Origin: Plantago elongata | Lineage: Eukaryota > Streptophyta > Magnoliopsida > Lamiales > Plantaginaceae | Assembly: GCA_036897095.1 (NCBI GenBank) | Contig: JAYMSP010000025.1 | Coordinates: 52,523 to 116,522 of the forward strand | DNA: 64,000 bases | Reading direction: 5' to 3' | Shown here: one piece after another, positions 16,085-29,000 of the stretch | How positions within the stretch are numbered: the stretch's first letter is position 1 | Layout of the letters: each line of letters begins with the position of its first letter | Translations under genes and position numbers: made by a program | The notes under the pieces: generated by a model | What the model was told of the DNA's origin: nothing | The model's database searches: none | What the model saw: the letters and a program-made list of their open reading frames with translations, nothing else

Positions 16085-17499
16085 AAGTACAAGCAATGGG
16101 GTATTTTATGTATTAGCAAGTCTCAAATATTAAAGAACTAAAGCAATTCCTCAGGTATAAAGTGTATTCTTGCAAATTACAGTAATGCACTATACCATGC
16201 TCTAAGTAATAATCTTAGCTCTCTGGAATAGGCTGGTTTCTATATACCTATTATATACCTATACAATAGGTGTCTTTGTCGTTTCCATACTTTTCGTGAT
16301 TTGACAAGATTTTATTATATGACTTCTATAGAAATGTATGCACTTCTTAAATATGAAAAATATCTCAATATAAGGCATGTGCCTGTACTTGTATCTGAAA
16401 AGTGTAAGAAAGTAAAGGTATTAGTACGTGTAGAAGTCACGCCCTAATACGCTAATAATTGTTAAAAGTATAATCTAATTCTAATAGAGTAGAGAGACAA
16501 TACTTAGATTATTAATAGTATACACAACTTAGTAGATTTAAAAATGTGAATTACCCATAATTAAGATAGCATAGAAGGAATCACCAAAGCTATTCTTTAA
16601 AAATAAATAGATTTTTTAGTTTAGTTTTCTCCCTTTTAGTAACTCCGGAAACGTTTACACTAAATATTTAACCGATTTCATACATTTCATAATACCACCC
16701 CTATTTACCAGTAACGTACACCCTAGTAGTATAGTTAGTGTTACTTTAATTCTTCCTTTTATTAACTATAACTTGTAGTAATTAGATTGAAATATCTATA
16801 TGTATTTATTCCGAGTTTTTAGGATATCCATATTGAATCTATTTTTACCCAAGCACATACTAACAATAAATTATAATTAGGGAGTCCTCTATCATATATA
16901 ATCCAATAAGATCTCTAAGGGGGTTTTCTCTTAAAAAATATAATAGTATACTATAAGTATAGAAGGAAGTACCTTATAAAATAATAAGAGACACAGGGCT
17001 AAGAATTCCTGAGAGATTAAAAAATGTATTTATGTAGTATTACTACTAAAGTATAAGATTTAAGTAAGAAAAGTATTTAGCTTACTTACTAGTCCTCCTC
17101 TAATGTACTTATTCTCTCTAGTATGCTTTGAGTCAGGTCCTAAAATTTCCTAGTACCTAGTACTACTTACTAGTACCCTACAAGCGCGCTTGAAATTTAT
17201 TATTATTATTAAGGAATCCTTACTGAAGTTATGTTCCTATCTTCTTTGCTTTGCGCTAACTCTAGGATCTGCAGGTGAAGATTCAGTAGTATAAAAGCTA
17301 TTTCATTATACTTTTCTTGGAGAAGACCTTAAGTACACTGTTTATTATGATTTGTAGCACTTAACCTTTCCTCGGAAATTACTCTTATATATAATATTAA
17401 AATAATTATATATATTTTTGCCATAAAGTTTAGTCATAAAGTAATTTCTTGTTTTAATAACTTCACCTCTTTCTTATTTTTACTAAATTGTTACATACT

Positions 17500-20400
17500 T
17501 AGCTCGTAGGTATATAAATAATACCATTTACAAGAAGAAGATCCTTACACGTATGTTACTTAAAAAGCGTACCCCTTTTATTAGAAATGACTAAGTAACT
17601 ACAAATTATATACTCTAAGTTATTTGCTATACACAAAATACACAAAACTCGGTGCTACATTTAACAAAGAAAAATCAGTAGGAAAAAAGTTCTTTAGTAC
17701 TACAGGGTTCTTCATTTCTGAAGAGAAAGAGGGATTCCTTTAAGGGTAAGAAGAGGGCCTTTTGTCTTTCCTATCTTTTATAGACTCGTTTAAGTACTTA
17801 GTGAACTTGCTAGGATAGATTAGTCTTATTTATGTACTTGGAGAGTTGGTAGAGAAAAGCACGTATACTTCTTTATAATACACTATGATCTACTGTAATA
17901 AATATAGGCTCGAGTATCTCCTCTAATAAATTAATTTGTAACAAGAGAGCCACACCCCCTTTAAGCAATCTTTTTTAAATATAAGTTAGAAAGAAAAGTG
18001 TAAGAGATTTATCTAATAACTTATCAAGTATAGGATTTATATCGCCAGTCTTAACACAAGCATCTATTTTAAGTAAAAGATAAACTATAAAAAGAACATA
18101 CTCTAAAGTATAAAGTATATTGTGTCATAAAGATAAAGAAAGCATCTATCTTAAGCAAAAACAGACTCACTCTAAAGGACAAGACGTAGGAATAGAGCCC
18201 TAATACACACATGAAGCCCTAACTAATTTATAAGTGTTTTTCATAAGTACGCCCTTTCACTCTATATGAAAGATGAAAATGTTTAGGCTCCCTTAGTAGT
18301 CCCCTCTATTTATTATAGTAAACAAGGGGTTATACTTTCTTTTACAAAGAGCTATTTATTTACTTAAGACTTATTTTCGTAATAATTTATACTAGAATAA
18401 GAGTACCTATTTATAATAGATTAATATTATAGAAGAGAGCTCTAGTATTTAATTATAATTATGAATAGATTTTTTGCCTTCATACAAAGCTAGACTATAT
18501 ACTATTACACATACACAGGAGACTGCTATACTTGTGACTTATAAGCTATTTATTATTAGGAGAGTGAACCCTTAATTTATTGTAAAAAGAGAGTACTTCA
18601 AGGCAATTCTATGTGCATGTTTCTTTATAAAAGTCTAAGCTACTCTTTCCTTAGTTTATATCTCTTAACGAGCAAGGAGACATATAAAAACTAGATTATA
18701 CTTTAGTTATTCTAGAGAGAAGGCACCTTTACATATATATATAGCCATAGGGTTTATTAGCTGCTTTTTTTAATACTACGGTATAGGGCGTAGAATCTTC
18801 ACTCAGCGCTCTAGTAATACTTAAATATAAGGCTTAATAATTATCCTTTTTACCTTGCTATTTATAGAAGAGATTGTGCCTTTATTATACTTAAGAGCGA
18901 ATATTTTGTTACATAATGTTCTAGTTCTTTATAGTAGACCTGTCGTCGTATTAAATATTTATAGCTATGTAATACTCTAAGTTAGCTATCTATAAATAAA
19001 GAGAAAAGGCTTTTCCGAGTGCAAGTAATTTTCTTTCACTCTTATTTTAACTTTAGTAAATAAATATTTATATGTCCTTTAGAGATAAGTACGTATTTTA
19101 TAGAAGTTGGGCTCTACTTAGAGCCTTATATATATATATTAGTAGAGCTTTATACTTGCCCTATTTTTTAGTATTATTAAAAGGTTATTTCCCTGCTTAA
19201 TAACGCTTTTATATTTATAGATTTATCCCCTCCGATATGAACACATAAATCTTAGGTATATAAAAAGGAACCTTCTCCATGAAATATTTATCTTTTGCGT
19301 AAAGGGGCATATTGTATTGATAGATTAAGGGTCCTTGTAATACATAAAGAAAAAGTTACGTGCTTTAAATTATAGTATGTTTACTAAGGTATTTTACTCC
19401 TATTAGAATAAAAGAAAAGTAGAGATTAATAAGTTATTACTTTAATTAAAAGATATCGTAACTACAGTAAAGTAAATCTTTGTAGGCATAAGAATCACAC
19501 ACTTTACATAAGCCATAAGCGAGGGATAAATTAAATACAAAAAACCCAATTTCTTGCTAAGTAAGAAGAGCATCGTTATCTTTTTCTACCCTTCAATATA
19601 GTCATACAAATGAATATAAAAAAAGACTCTATAATTATCTTTACTCAATAGTTATGCAAAGAAAGACCATCACTAGAGAATATATTTTTTAAGCAATTAG
19701 ATGCACGCCTTAGGATCACTTTATTACTTGTTATACTATCTGTTGGAAGAGGCGTATCCTATAAAAGTGATGCTTATTTTAAGACTCAAGCATATTAAAG
19801 GGTAAGAGATAATCCTCTCCTTTCTCTTTAGTAGCTTAATAATTAAGTAACTTAGAAGAAAAGGTACACTGCTTATAGGGATAAATCCCTTCATACTTGT
19901 TTATTAACAGAGAGGGTTACCATTTACGCTTGATATTCGAGTGCGCTCTTAGCATAGTCATAGAGTCTATTGTATCTCTTTTTTAATAAATAGCTGGTAG
20001 ATAGTACGCTTATTTTATAGCTCTTTTAAGTAAAGAATTACTCAAATCGCGGGGAGTCTATTTTATGCTTCCTTATACTAAAAGAGGAAAGTATTAACAA
20101 GTCCTTACTAATAAGTCTTAAATATAATTTAAATATAATAAGGGTTAAAAGTATAGGCTCCTTCGCTCTAGTAAGTAGAAAAGTAAACACCCCTTCTTTT
20201 ACGTATAAGCTAGGCATAACTCTTCTCACATAACTTGAGAATCTAAATTTATAATTAGGAATATGCTTAACTCTCTAGAGTAACTAAAAATATTCTATAA
20301 AGAGTAGGGCATTTCTACCTACGCGATTAGTATTTATGAAAGCTTATTAAGTATGGGTGCCAGAGTAACTAGTGCTATAGTATCCTCTATAATTGTAAGG

Positions 20401-23400
20401 TGAATAAGTATGCTCTTGAGTTCCCCTTCTTCAAGATATTTAACATGAAAGACTTTTATCTTACCTATTCTTTCTATTTAGGCTTACTTATCAAGTCATT
20501 TATATTACACCTAGGTATAGCGCTAGTATTCTCCTATAAAATAGGAGAAGGATAAGCTTTCTTATCGATATATTACTACTACCCATAAATTATTATTAAG
20601 AAACTTTAAGGTAAATAACTCCCTTTATCTAGAGAAGAAGAATTTACTAATTAAGCTAGTGTTTATAAGTGACTACTAACTGTTAAGTATCTCTAAAGTA
20701 TAAAAGTGCTCCCTTAGTGTACTTTATGATAACAGCACCTTATTATATATGTTTTACTAAAATATTATGGGACTTATAAATACCTTGGGTGAATACTTAA
20801 GCACTTATAGAATAAAGGGATGCTCTTAGTAATACTCTATGGTAGATACCTCTATATTTGAGACTTTTTTAGACTTTAATTAATCATAAATTATACTTTT
20901 ACTTAAACTAATTAAACTTAAATGCGGCTATTATTACTTATGACTAAGATCTTACTAGAGAGTTAATATACTACTAGAGAAAAAGTACTTTAAATAACAT
21001 TAAATAACTATATGAACTTACTAGACAAGAGAGAGTATCACTAGTTAAGGGTTACTCACGTGTGTCATCCTTATACTTTCTATTACTAGATTATTACTCT
21101 AAGTATACTTCTCTATAAATTCTATATATGCGCAACCTCTCTCTAATTAAAGTACTCAAATTAAGATACTAAAAGGCGCACTTACTCTTAATAATCATTC
21201 AGAGACGTGCCTATGCTTTTATGATTAACATAGTTTTACATGCTGCTTCAAAAATATACCCAATATTATTATTAAAAAAATATATACTCGCACTATATTT
21301 ACTTAAAGGAGTAATCTCGTAAAGACTAATTATGTATTTCTATCTCTAAAAAATATATATGATAATAGGAGCTAGGGCATCTCTCTAAGGCTATAATATA
21401 GAGCATGTATAAATGAATGACTCAATGATTTGGTCTTAAGAAAGGTAAGACGGAGAAGGGTAACTCTACTATTAGGCAAAAGGGATAGCTCAAAACTTAG
21501 TAATACAAGAGATACTTTCCATAAGAATGACTTATATTTCTTTAATAATCATACTTAAGAGATTGATCGCCCTTGCTAACTAGTATTTATCTAAGTAAGG
21601 ATTACCTAATATTTATAGCTTTGTAGTATAAGGGATCTATTAGGTAAATTTAGTAATAAGGTACTTCACTAACCAATAAGTGACAACTACGTGTTAGTAT
21701 ATCTCCTTTAAAGTATAGCAAATATAACACTCTTTACTATAACGCTTGAGTATTATATTAATAGAGAGGGAATACTTTTAAATTATTTAAGGCTATGTTA
21801 TAAGCAAGAATAGGCAATGCTTAAATAACTATTAATTAAATATAGAAGTGCAACACCCTTAATTTACTAAAGTGCATAAGTAAAAAAAGATCCACTAGGA
21901 AGATTCTATTATTACTTTACGCAATCTTCTATTGCATAAGTTAAAGTTAGCTCTTCGTGTTATAAATAACTACACGATACAGGGCTTTCTCTATTTACTT
22001 ATAAAACATAGTTATTTAGATCTAGAGTAGCTAATGGAAGGGATTTTTGTGTATATTCTAGCACAATTAAGTTTAATTATTTGCAAAATACTCCGTGTTA
22101 ATTAAAATATAATTCCTTTAAATATATTTTAAAAATAATATATATATATATTAATTTGCTATAGAAACGCTTTTTACAGATTTTTATACATTATAGCACT
22201 TTATTATATTAAGTAATAAACAAGGCACTCTTCTCTTCCATAAATGAAATGGAAACACCTCTACTCTTTCATAATATAATACGAAGCACTTATACTTTAT
22301 AGAGACTCTAGAAAAAATAGAAGTGCTTAATTGTTTGTACTAAGAAAAAGCGGTTATTATACTTGTTATAGTAGGTTATATTATAGAGCGCTGTCACTTA
22401 ATCCCCCGCGTACTTTATAGTCAGTCATACATATTTAAAGCCTAAATATAAGGGATGCGCCCACGTAATAAAGTATACTTGGTATGAGGGGAGAGGGTAC
22501 TCCTTTTTCTCTATGGCACAAGTACTCTCTTAAAAAGTGACTTATTTAGAAATATAGTATAACACACACTAAGTACAAGAAAGAGCCTACTCGTTATAAA
22601 GTATAAATATATAAGTCGTGGTAATATTTCCTTACTATAACATACTTTTCAAATTAAGGTATAAAGATTCCTATGATAGAGTATTTTACACAAGATAAAG
22701 GCTTAAAGGATATAAGGGAGTTTTCTTGCCAGGAGGCAAATGTATACCCGAAATACCCCTTAATTAAAAATCCCCTTAAAAGCATGCTATGTAATGCATT
22801 TAGCTAGGGGTACTCTCTTTATAGGGGCAAGACTAGTATCCTCTTTTCTCTATAGTTATAAATAATTAAAGCATTCTCTAGAAGAGTATACTTATACTAA
22901 AGGTAGAAGATAGTCACTCTAATTTCTATAAGAGATATTACACAGGAGCGATTTTTCCCTTATTATAAAATATTCTAATGCACACTTTAATTGTAAAAAA
23001 ATTATCAGTTCAGTATAGTATAAGGAGCTTTGATATAATAAAGCCCTTTTTATAAAAATTATAAGTATAAGATTACTTTCCTCTATAGTAATTAAGTAAA
23101 TTGATTAATTCTAGCTCTATTTTATATGCTTAAAGATCCCTCTATAAATACTATTAATTTCTTTTATTTATAAGGGGAAAGTATAGAGCACTCTTTTATA
23201 GCCTAGAAAATTTTAGAGGTAATTTTCCTATAAATATCATTTGCTCAAGTATCTCCTATATAAGTTATGCCTAAATAATTACTTTAGGTACAACTTATAA
23301 TATACAAAACGGGTATCTCTCTTCGTATATAAATTATTTTAAGGTGTAAGAACATAAAAAAGTTATTCTTATTTATAAAAGTGTAAAGCTCGAGTAAAGA

Positions 23401-24720
23401 GGGAATTTACGTACTATAGCTTTCTAACTTATTAAGTACTACTTCTAGAGGATGTTTATATCTAGCAAAGTGTATAGTTATGAAATCTTTCTTAAAGTAT
23501 AACAACGTATGTATCTGGTCTCTTAATAAAAGGATATAAAGCCTCTCCTTACGCAAATTATCAGAAGAAGTTTTTTCTATCTTCTTTCCTATAAGCATGG
23601 ATCTATTTCTAGTATAGTTATATAGCTACTAAAGTAATAAGTAAAGTACCTGTCTTCTTTAATAATTATCAAAATATGGTAACCCATTTTAAAGTAGCAT
23701 TATTTATGTACAAGTATTTATCAAAGATAAGATTTCATGGGGAAGATTCATCCTTTTTTAGTAGTATCTCCAAAAATAGATTTTCAAGTACAAATGTAGT
23801 TTATTATAGATACACTCTTTCTTTTAACAAAAGTTTATTCAAGATATTTATATTACTTACTGTGGGAGGCATATTCTTTTACTAAACAATTATTCTTTGG
23901 GGACTTAAAATGCTCTTTTAAGCCTAGATTATTATGTTAAAGTAAATTGGCACTGTTTATTATTTCTTAAGAGAATTTAATTATTATAAGCCCTTTACTA
24001 CGCAGACTCTGGTATTTCTGGTATTAGTGAATATTTTATAGGTGTTAAAAAATACCTTAAAAAGAGTTCATTTATAATTATTAAAATAGAGGGTTATTTG
24101 TACACTTAACTTTGCCTAGTATAGGGTATTCCTCACTTACGTGATGTATATTTACAACTTTTATAGAGAGTAGTAATACCTAGTACTAACACAAAATAAT
24201 GAAGACTTAATTAGCCCTTAGAAACTATGGCTCAGGGTAATTAAAGCATGAGTGCTCTCTTATATTTAAGTACAAAATAGTTACTAAGAGAAGACTTTAT
24301 AATAAAGTGCGCTCTTAAATTAAAAAAGGACCTATATTGCATAAGAAATGAAGAAGGAATTAACAGTTAGTTAGCATACAATAGTATTTATATTCCGTAA
24401 ATATGTATTTACTCCTATCTTGTTAAGATATTATAGTTATCTTTTCTCTTTAATAATTAAGTCTTGCTTAGGTAAAGTCATATTTAATAATATAATTATT
24501 AAAATTTATTAATCACTTAAAGTAAGTAAGGAGCTTCTTTTCCTAATTACTCATAGAACTTTAGTATTTCATAAAGGGAAGTATACTTCTTCTCCATTAT
24601 ATTTTAAATTTAATATAGATTTGTTACTCTAATATTATATAATAGAAGCTCAACCATAGACTTATAGACTTACTAGAGAAGTATTTTATATGTTATAGAA
24701 TATAAAATAAAAAGTATTCC
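17500..24720. other. gene-free block with recurring GC islands (left part)
   Basis: No gene is recognised. The texture differs from the block to the left: islands of about 10-20 bases with words like CTCTCTT, GAGTACT, GGGCAC or AAGGGTA alternate with A/T stretches containing TATAAAG, TTATAA and AATTATA. Islands recur roughly every 50-75 bases. I infer a highly decayed repeat array but did not compute an autocorrelation. Boundaries are approximate. A perfect 9-bp hairpin lies at 20,529-20,549. Confidence 0.4.
20529..20549. repeat. small perfect hairpin
   Basis: The arm TTCTCCTAT at 20,529-20,537 is the exact reverse complement of ATAGGAGAA at 20,541-20,549, with a 3-base AAA loop. No U-tract or gene lies next to it, so a role as a terminator or transcript end is not supported. 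Confidence 0.6.
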
Positions 24721-24759
24721 GCGCGGCGAGGAAGGCATATAATTTAGTAGTTTTCGGCA

Positions 24760-25560
24760 ATGACTAGCAAGACTTCTCGCATTTTCAAGGTGTCTCTACG
24801 AAGGGAGTGCACCTCCGGCGTACTTTTTATATGCTGGGTAGCAACTTCTCGAAGTTTAGGTGACTCCTCAAAGCTAAATCGGGTCGAGGTCACTTTTCGT
24901 ATAGGCCAGCAAGAAATTTTTAGAAAATCGAGGTGCTTCCTTAGCTAAAATGGCACGAGGTACTTTGTACATGGCTAGAGCCCATTTTTCATAAAATATG
25001 CTCGGAATTTAAGCCTTCTCAGAGGGAAATCATAGGTTAACTGCCATCATCTACCTAAATTTGAAGAAAGTAAGAAACATTAGTTCCTTAAGGGAAAGAC
25101 CTCAATTTTTAGAAAAGTTCTACTAGCCCATTACGAAAAGTACCTAGGCCCTTTTCTTAAGAGAGGCACCTAAAATACCGAAATTTCGCTACTCACCTAT
25201 GGCGAAAGTCAGCAAAGTCGGATTTACTAGTGAACGAGGCCTAAATTTTGCGAAAGTTGCACTCAGCTATAGCCTAAAGTAAACACAAGTATTAATTCCT
25301 TACTGAAGCAACCCTCAATTCCAGGAATTCTTGTCCAGCATATACAAAAACAAGGTCGAGCCAATTTACTAGTGCGCAAGCCCTGAAATTCGAGAAGTTA
25401 ATTCTAGCTATGTAAAAAAGTATCCCGAACACTTTCTACACCGAACGTGATTTAGAAAATTACAAAATCGGCTCTAGCTATTGCCAAAACCTAACCAAAC
25501 CACTTCACTCTTGTGGAAGCTACTTCAAATTTTGGAAATGACCGCCTGCCTCTAATGAAT
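24760..25560 (+). repeat. degenerate tandem array, unit about 70 bp
   Basis: About eleven diverged units follow each other. One landmark is an AAATTTT-like core, seen near 24,914, 24,983, 25,056, 25,181, 25,243, 25,315, 25,386, 25,454 and 25,527. A second is a (C/T)AGCTAT-like core near 25,195, 25,264, 25,337, 25,404, 25,474 and 25,542, spaced 69, 73, 67, 70 and 68 bases. Between them recur CGAAAGT, a CACTT block and an ACTAGTG then CGAGGCC block. The GC content is clearly above that of the flanks. Units differ by many substitutions and small indels, so the array is old. Short ORFs here have no coding character. The left part (before about 25,180) is more decayed and its phasing is uncertain. 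Confidence 0.7.
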
Positions 25561-25765
25561 GCTTTGATGTGAAGATGAAGCACGATTTCTCTATAAAATA
25601 GCTTCGCCCGGAATTGTACCTTGAAGCACAGCGGCTTTCTTCAACTTATTTATGTATACTTTTACGCGAAAGCCGACTTAATACAGCAGTATGTTAGTTT
25701 AGTACTCATCGCGACAAGGTATTATCAAAGAGCAGAATTTGAACCCGCGAATTGCGAGACAAAAG
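25560..25765. other. spacer between tandem array and repeat tail, with tRNA-like T-arm
   Basis: This is mixed-composition DNA joining the 70-bp array to the dispersed tail repeat. On the minus strand 25,732-25,748 folds as a T-arm: stem GCGGG with TCTGC (two G-T wobbles) around a TTCAAAT loop. A six-of-seven acceptor pairing can be drawn, but the resulting body is only about 65 nt and lacks a normal D-arm, so I do not call a tRNA gene. Confidence 0.4.
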
Positions 25766-26050
25766 ATCAGTCAAGTCGTATGCGCTTGATTTTTTTCATC
25801 TTTTTTCAAAAGGGCTGAATTGCACCCTACCTATCACCGTAGAAGTGTCTGTTAGCTTTTTAAAATTGAAAGTTTTTAGGCTCGAAACCTTCTATCACTG
25901 GGACTCACTGACATTCAGTAGTATAACAATCTTTCTATAAAGAAAGGGCCCTCTATTCCTCTGTTTTCATACTTTTACATTTCCCTCTTTTCATTTTGCA
26001 TGACCTGTGATGAGTCATACGTAGTACACAGGCCGTCGGAGGCACAAGAG
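25765..26050 (+). repeat. dispersed tail repeat, copy A
   Basis: This is one of three diverged copies of the same sequence (B at 44,390-44,690, C at 59,040-59,310), all on the plus strand. Landmarks shared with B are TTTTTCAAAAGGG, TTTTTAGGCTCGAA, CCTTCTATCAC, then TGACATTCAGTAGTAT and CAATC. The CCTATCACCGTA word before these is shared with C. After them all copies have a pyrimidine-rich stretch with TTTTC-TACTTT. Copy A diverges most at its 3' end, where a TGAGTCATAC-containing segment replaces the CACCCGC-containing end of B and C. Local ORFs in A and B share the translation DSLTFSSI, but copy C has a stop there, so I attribute this to DNA homology rather than to coding function. Confidence 0.75.
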
Positions 26051-29000
26051 GGATGGGCTTTAAAATATATTCTTTCTTTTATCTTAAATTATTACCCCTT
26101 CTTGTACTATCATTGTTATAGTAAAGACTGCTACTTTATATGGTGCTAAGTATGTTATAGATATAAACCCCCTGTAATTGGTAAATTAGAGCTATATCTT
26201 AAGAAGCTCACACACTAATAGATATTATAATAACTTTACAGAAATAGAGTATTCACTAGAGCACTGTACTTTCTTAGTTAAGCCTCTCTTCTAGCTATAT
26301 AAACTATAATATAACTTAGGGAGTATAAAGTACTCTTTCTTTACATAAATATATTTGTAAAAAAGGTGCTTGCTCTAAGATAAAGGAGTAAACCTTTTAT
26401 AAGTATAATTATGATAGCATGTGTTATAAAACAAAGCCTCTTACTTACACTTCCGTAAATTAAACTTGAGTTATAAAGAACTAGTATCTCTTACTTTACT
26501 ATAAAAGGACTTAATTATAAAAGACCCTTTTACTATTTAAGAAGGCGCTTTGTTACTTAAGGAAAAGGACATTAGAATAGTTTTACTCTCCTCTTTATAC
26601 TCTGTAATTTAGGTACTCTTTATCAAATACGTAAGAAGATACTGGTCTTTTATTTACTTTCCTAAAAAACTATAAGTATCTCTTATAAAATATAATATGA
26701 ACAAGGTAAGAACTCTCTGATCTCTTTATATAATAAATATAAACAAGGAATAGCTCACTTTATAGCAGCAATTAAATATAGTGTATTACTCATAAGTCTT
26801 TCCTAAGGTAGTTTTCTATTACTAGCTCATTAATAAAGATAAATGTGTACTCCTTCCTTAGAATATAGGAGGCACTACTTCTTTAGAAAGAAAAAGCTTT
26901 CTTAACCAGTAATATAAAGCACTTAAAATATAATAAAAGGTTAAGCTTCATTATGTAATACTCTACTAGTAAAAAGAACTCCCTTAGGTATACTAGATAA
27001 AGGGCGAAAAGGAAAGTACCCCAGCTTCTATTACTACTCTACAAAAAGCATGCTACTTATACATAAAGGGTAAATATGCTCAGGTAACTTCGTCCTTATA
27101 AAGTCGTAATACTGAATACTACTTGACTAAGAGAGCTCCCTTTAAGCCTTCCTTATTATATTATTAGCTAGTAACTGCACTAGTATATAATACAGATCTA
27201 TTAAGTGCTTGCTCTAAGAAAGTACTAAATACTAAATAAAGATAAGTAAGGTACACCTAGAATATAATTTCTAAATAGACTTATGCTTTTTAAAAGCTTA
27301 GTCAGAACTATAGGAATTCATCTTAAAGAGCCTATAAGAATGTGTTCTTGTTAAGTAAAAATAAAAAGTACTTAAGTATCTCTTATATATAATAAAAGGA
27401 GTTAAGAAGCTATTTATTAACCTTTGTTAAGTATGATCATTCTAAAATATTCGTAAGGGAGATACTTTTTGTATGGGCCCTATAAGTAAAATAATTATGA
27501 GATTTTAAGGGAAGAAATAACTCTATTCTTTAAGACTTATGGAGTTATTACACTACTAGAGTATACTATTAAAGTTAAAGTACCCTTTTATTATTTTAAA
27601 TATTTTAAAAGAGAGCTTACTTTATTTATAGTAGTTATTTATAATTTATTCTTCGTTTCTTACATGATTTAATGCATACAACCAGCCTTTATAGAAGATA
27701 AAATTTTATTTATAAGCGCCCTTTAGTAAATAAAGTTATTTATCTTATAGTGAGTTTTATAATATCAATTAAATCTTAAGGATATAATAAAGGTAAGGAG
27801 TACTTACTTCTAAAAGCTATAATTAATAATTTACTTGGGGTACCACTATCCCAAAAGGTAATATATCTTTTATCTAATAAAAGGGCAAGATCGAAAAGTA
27901 GCTTCTCTTTAACTATTTACTAAAGGTATCAAGAATGACCCATGCATCAATAACTAGTTTATAAAAGGAATAGAGAATGCTATCCTATTATAACTATTAA
28001 GCTATCTCTCGCGCACATACTGTATAGTACTAGAGAAGGAAAAAGGTATAGGATATAATATTTATGTAATAATTTCTAGCATAATAAATCCTTTTAGGTT
28101 AACATTTGTAAATTGCTGCGTACTCTGTAGAAGGCCTTTTATATACTACAGATAAGTTATACTCTTTCCAAGCTTTACATTATACAGGAGTTCTTAAAGG
28201 GCATAAATTTATAGTAAGGAAATAAGGTATGCTCTCTTTTATAAAGATTAGTACAGCAATCTCCTACCCTATAAGTACAAATAAGTGAAATATCTATAAA
28301 GCTTTTTTGTACAAATAACTATTGCACGTATATAAAATGTAGTAAGGGCCCCATTTTTATTAATTAATAAAATATTGTAGTTGAGAGGGTTTATAAATAC
28401 ACAGACTTCATATTATAGTACTTTAATGTAATGAAAGGGCACACTTATTCCTGCCCTACTTCAAGGGTTAAGGATTCTCTAGACTAATAAGATCCTTTAC
28501 TTAATAAAACAGTTAGAGACTAGAATATTTAAGATAACTTAAACAAGTTCTATTTTATAAGGGCAAGAGTCATATCACTTTATATTTCTCAAGCATTCTA
28601 TTACCTAAGCCCCCTATCTTTATAAATTAGGCTATTAATTATAAAAGGCTAAGTAAGGCCTAAGGATAGTACAACTCTCTCAACAATAGATTGTTTGTTT
28701 ATTAAGATAATTAAGAAACTAGAGAAATAGTATATAAACCTTCTTTATAGGACATAAATATGAGCAAGATTATAGTGCGCTAACTCTAGCCATTTTACTA
28801 AGGAAGAGTTACAGAATCATTTTTTATTATACTTTATTTAAGATTAAAGTTGTTGGGGATTATACAAGGAATGCTTAAGTATATGAATTGTTTATTTACA
28901 GTAAAACCTTTGTATATAAACTCATTTATTGAAGAATTAATATTTTAGTAATACCCCTTAATAATAAAGAATACTTAACCTTATACGCAAGATAAAATAT

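Larger units (their letters stand above)
1..17500. other. AT-rich intergenic DNA, no recognisable gene
   Basis: Both strands were read without recognising an organellar or nuclear protein, an rRNA segment or a tRNA. Open frames are short and few, as expected by chance in DNA this rich in TAA and TAG. The longest with an ATG start is 84 codons (7978-8232, plus strand); its product starts MKKYNNSNHPAELRK and is unknown to me. A stretch near 2,230-2,570 has a more mixed composition than its surroundings, but no frame in it is convincing. Homopolymer oddities are listed separately. Runs of alternating TA are scattered throughout, for example around 8,833-8,847. The block may be expanded mitochondrial spacer. 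Confidence 0.6.

Noticed and set aside
24760-24948. 62-codon frame inside the 70-bp array
   Set aside because: It is explained by the tandem repeat; no coding family is seen.
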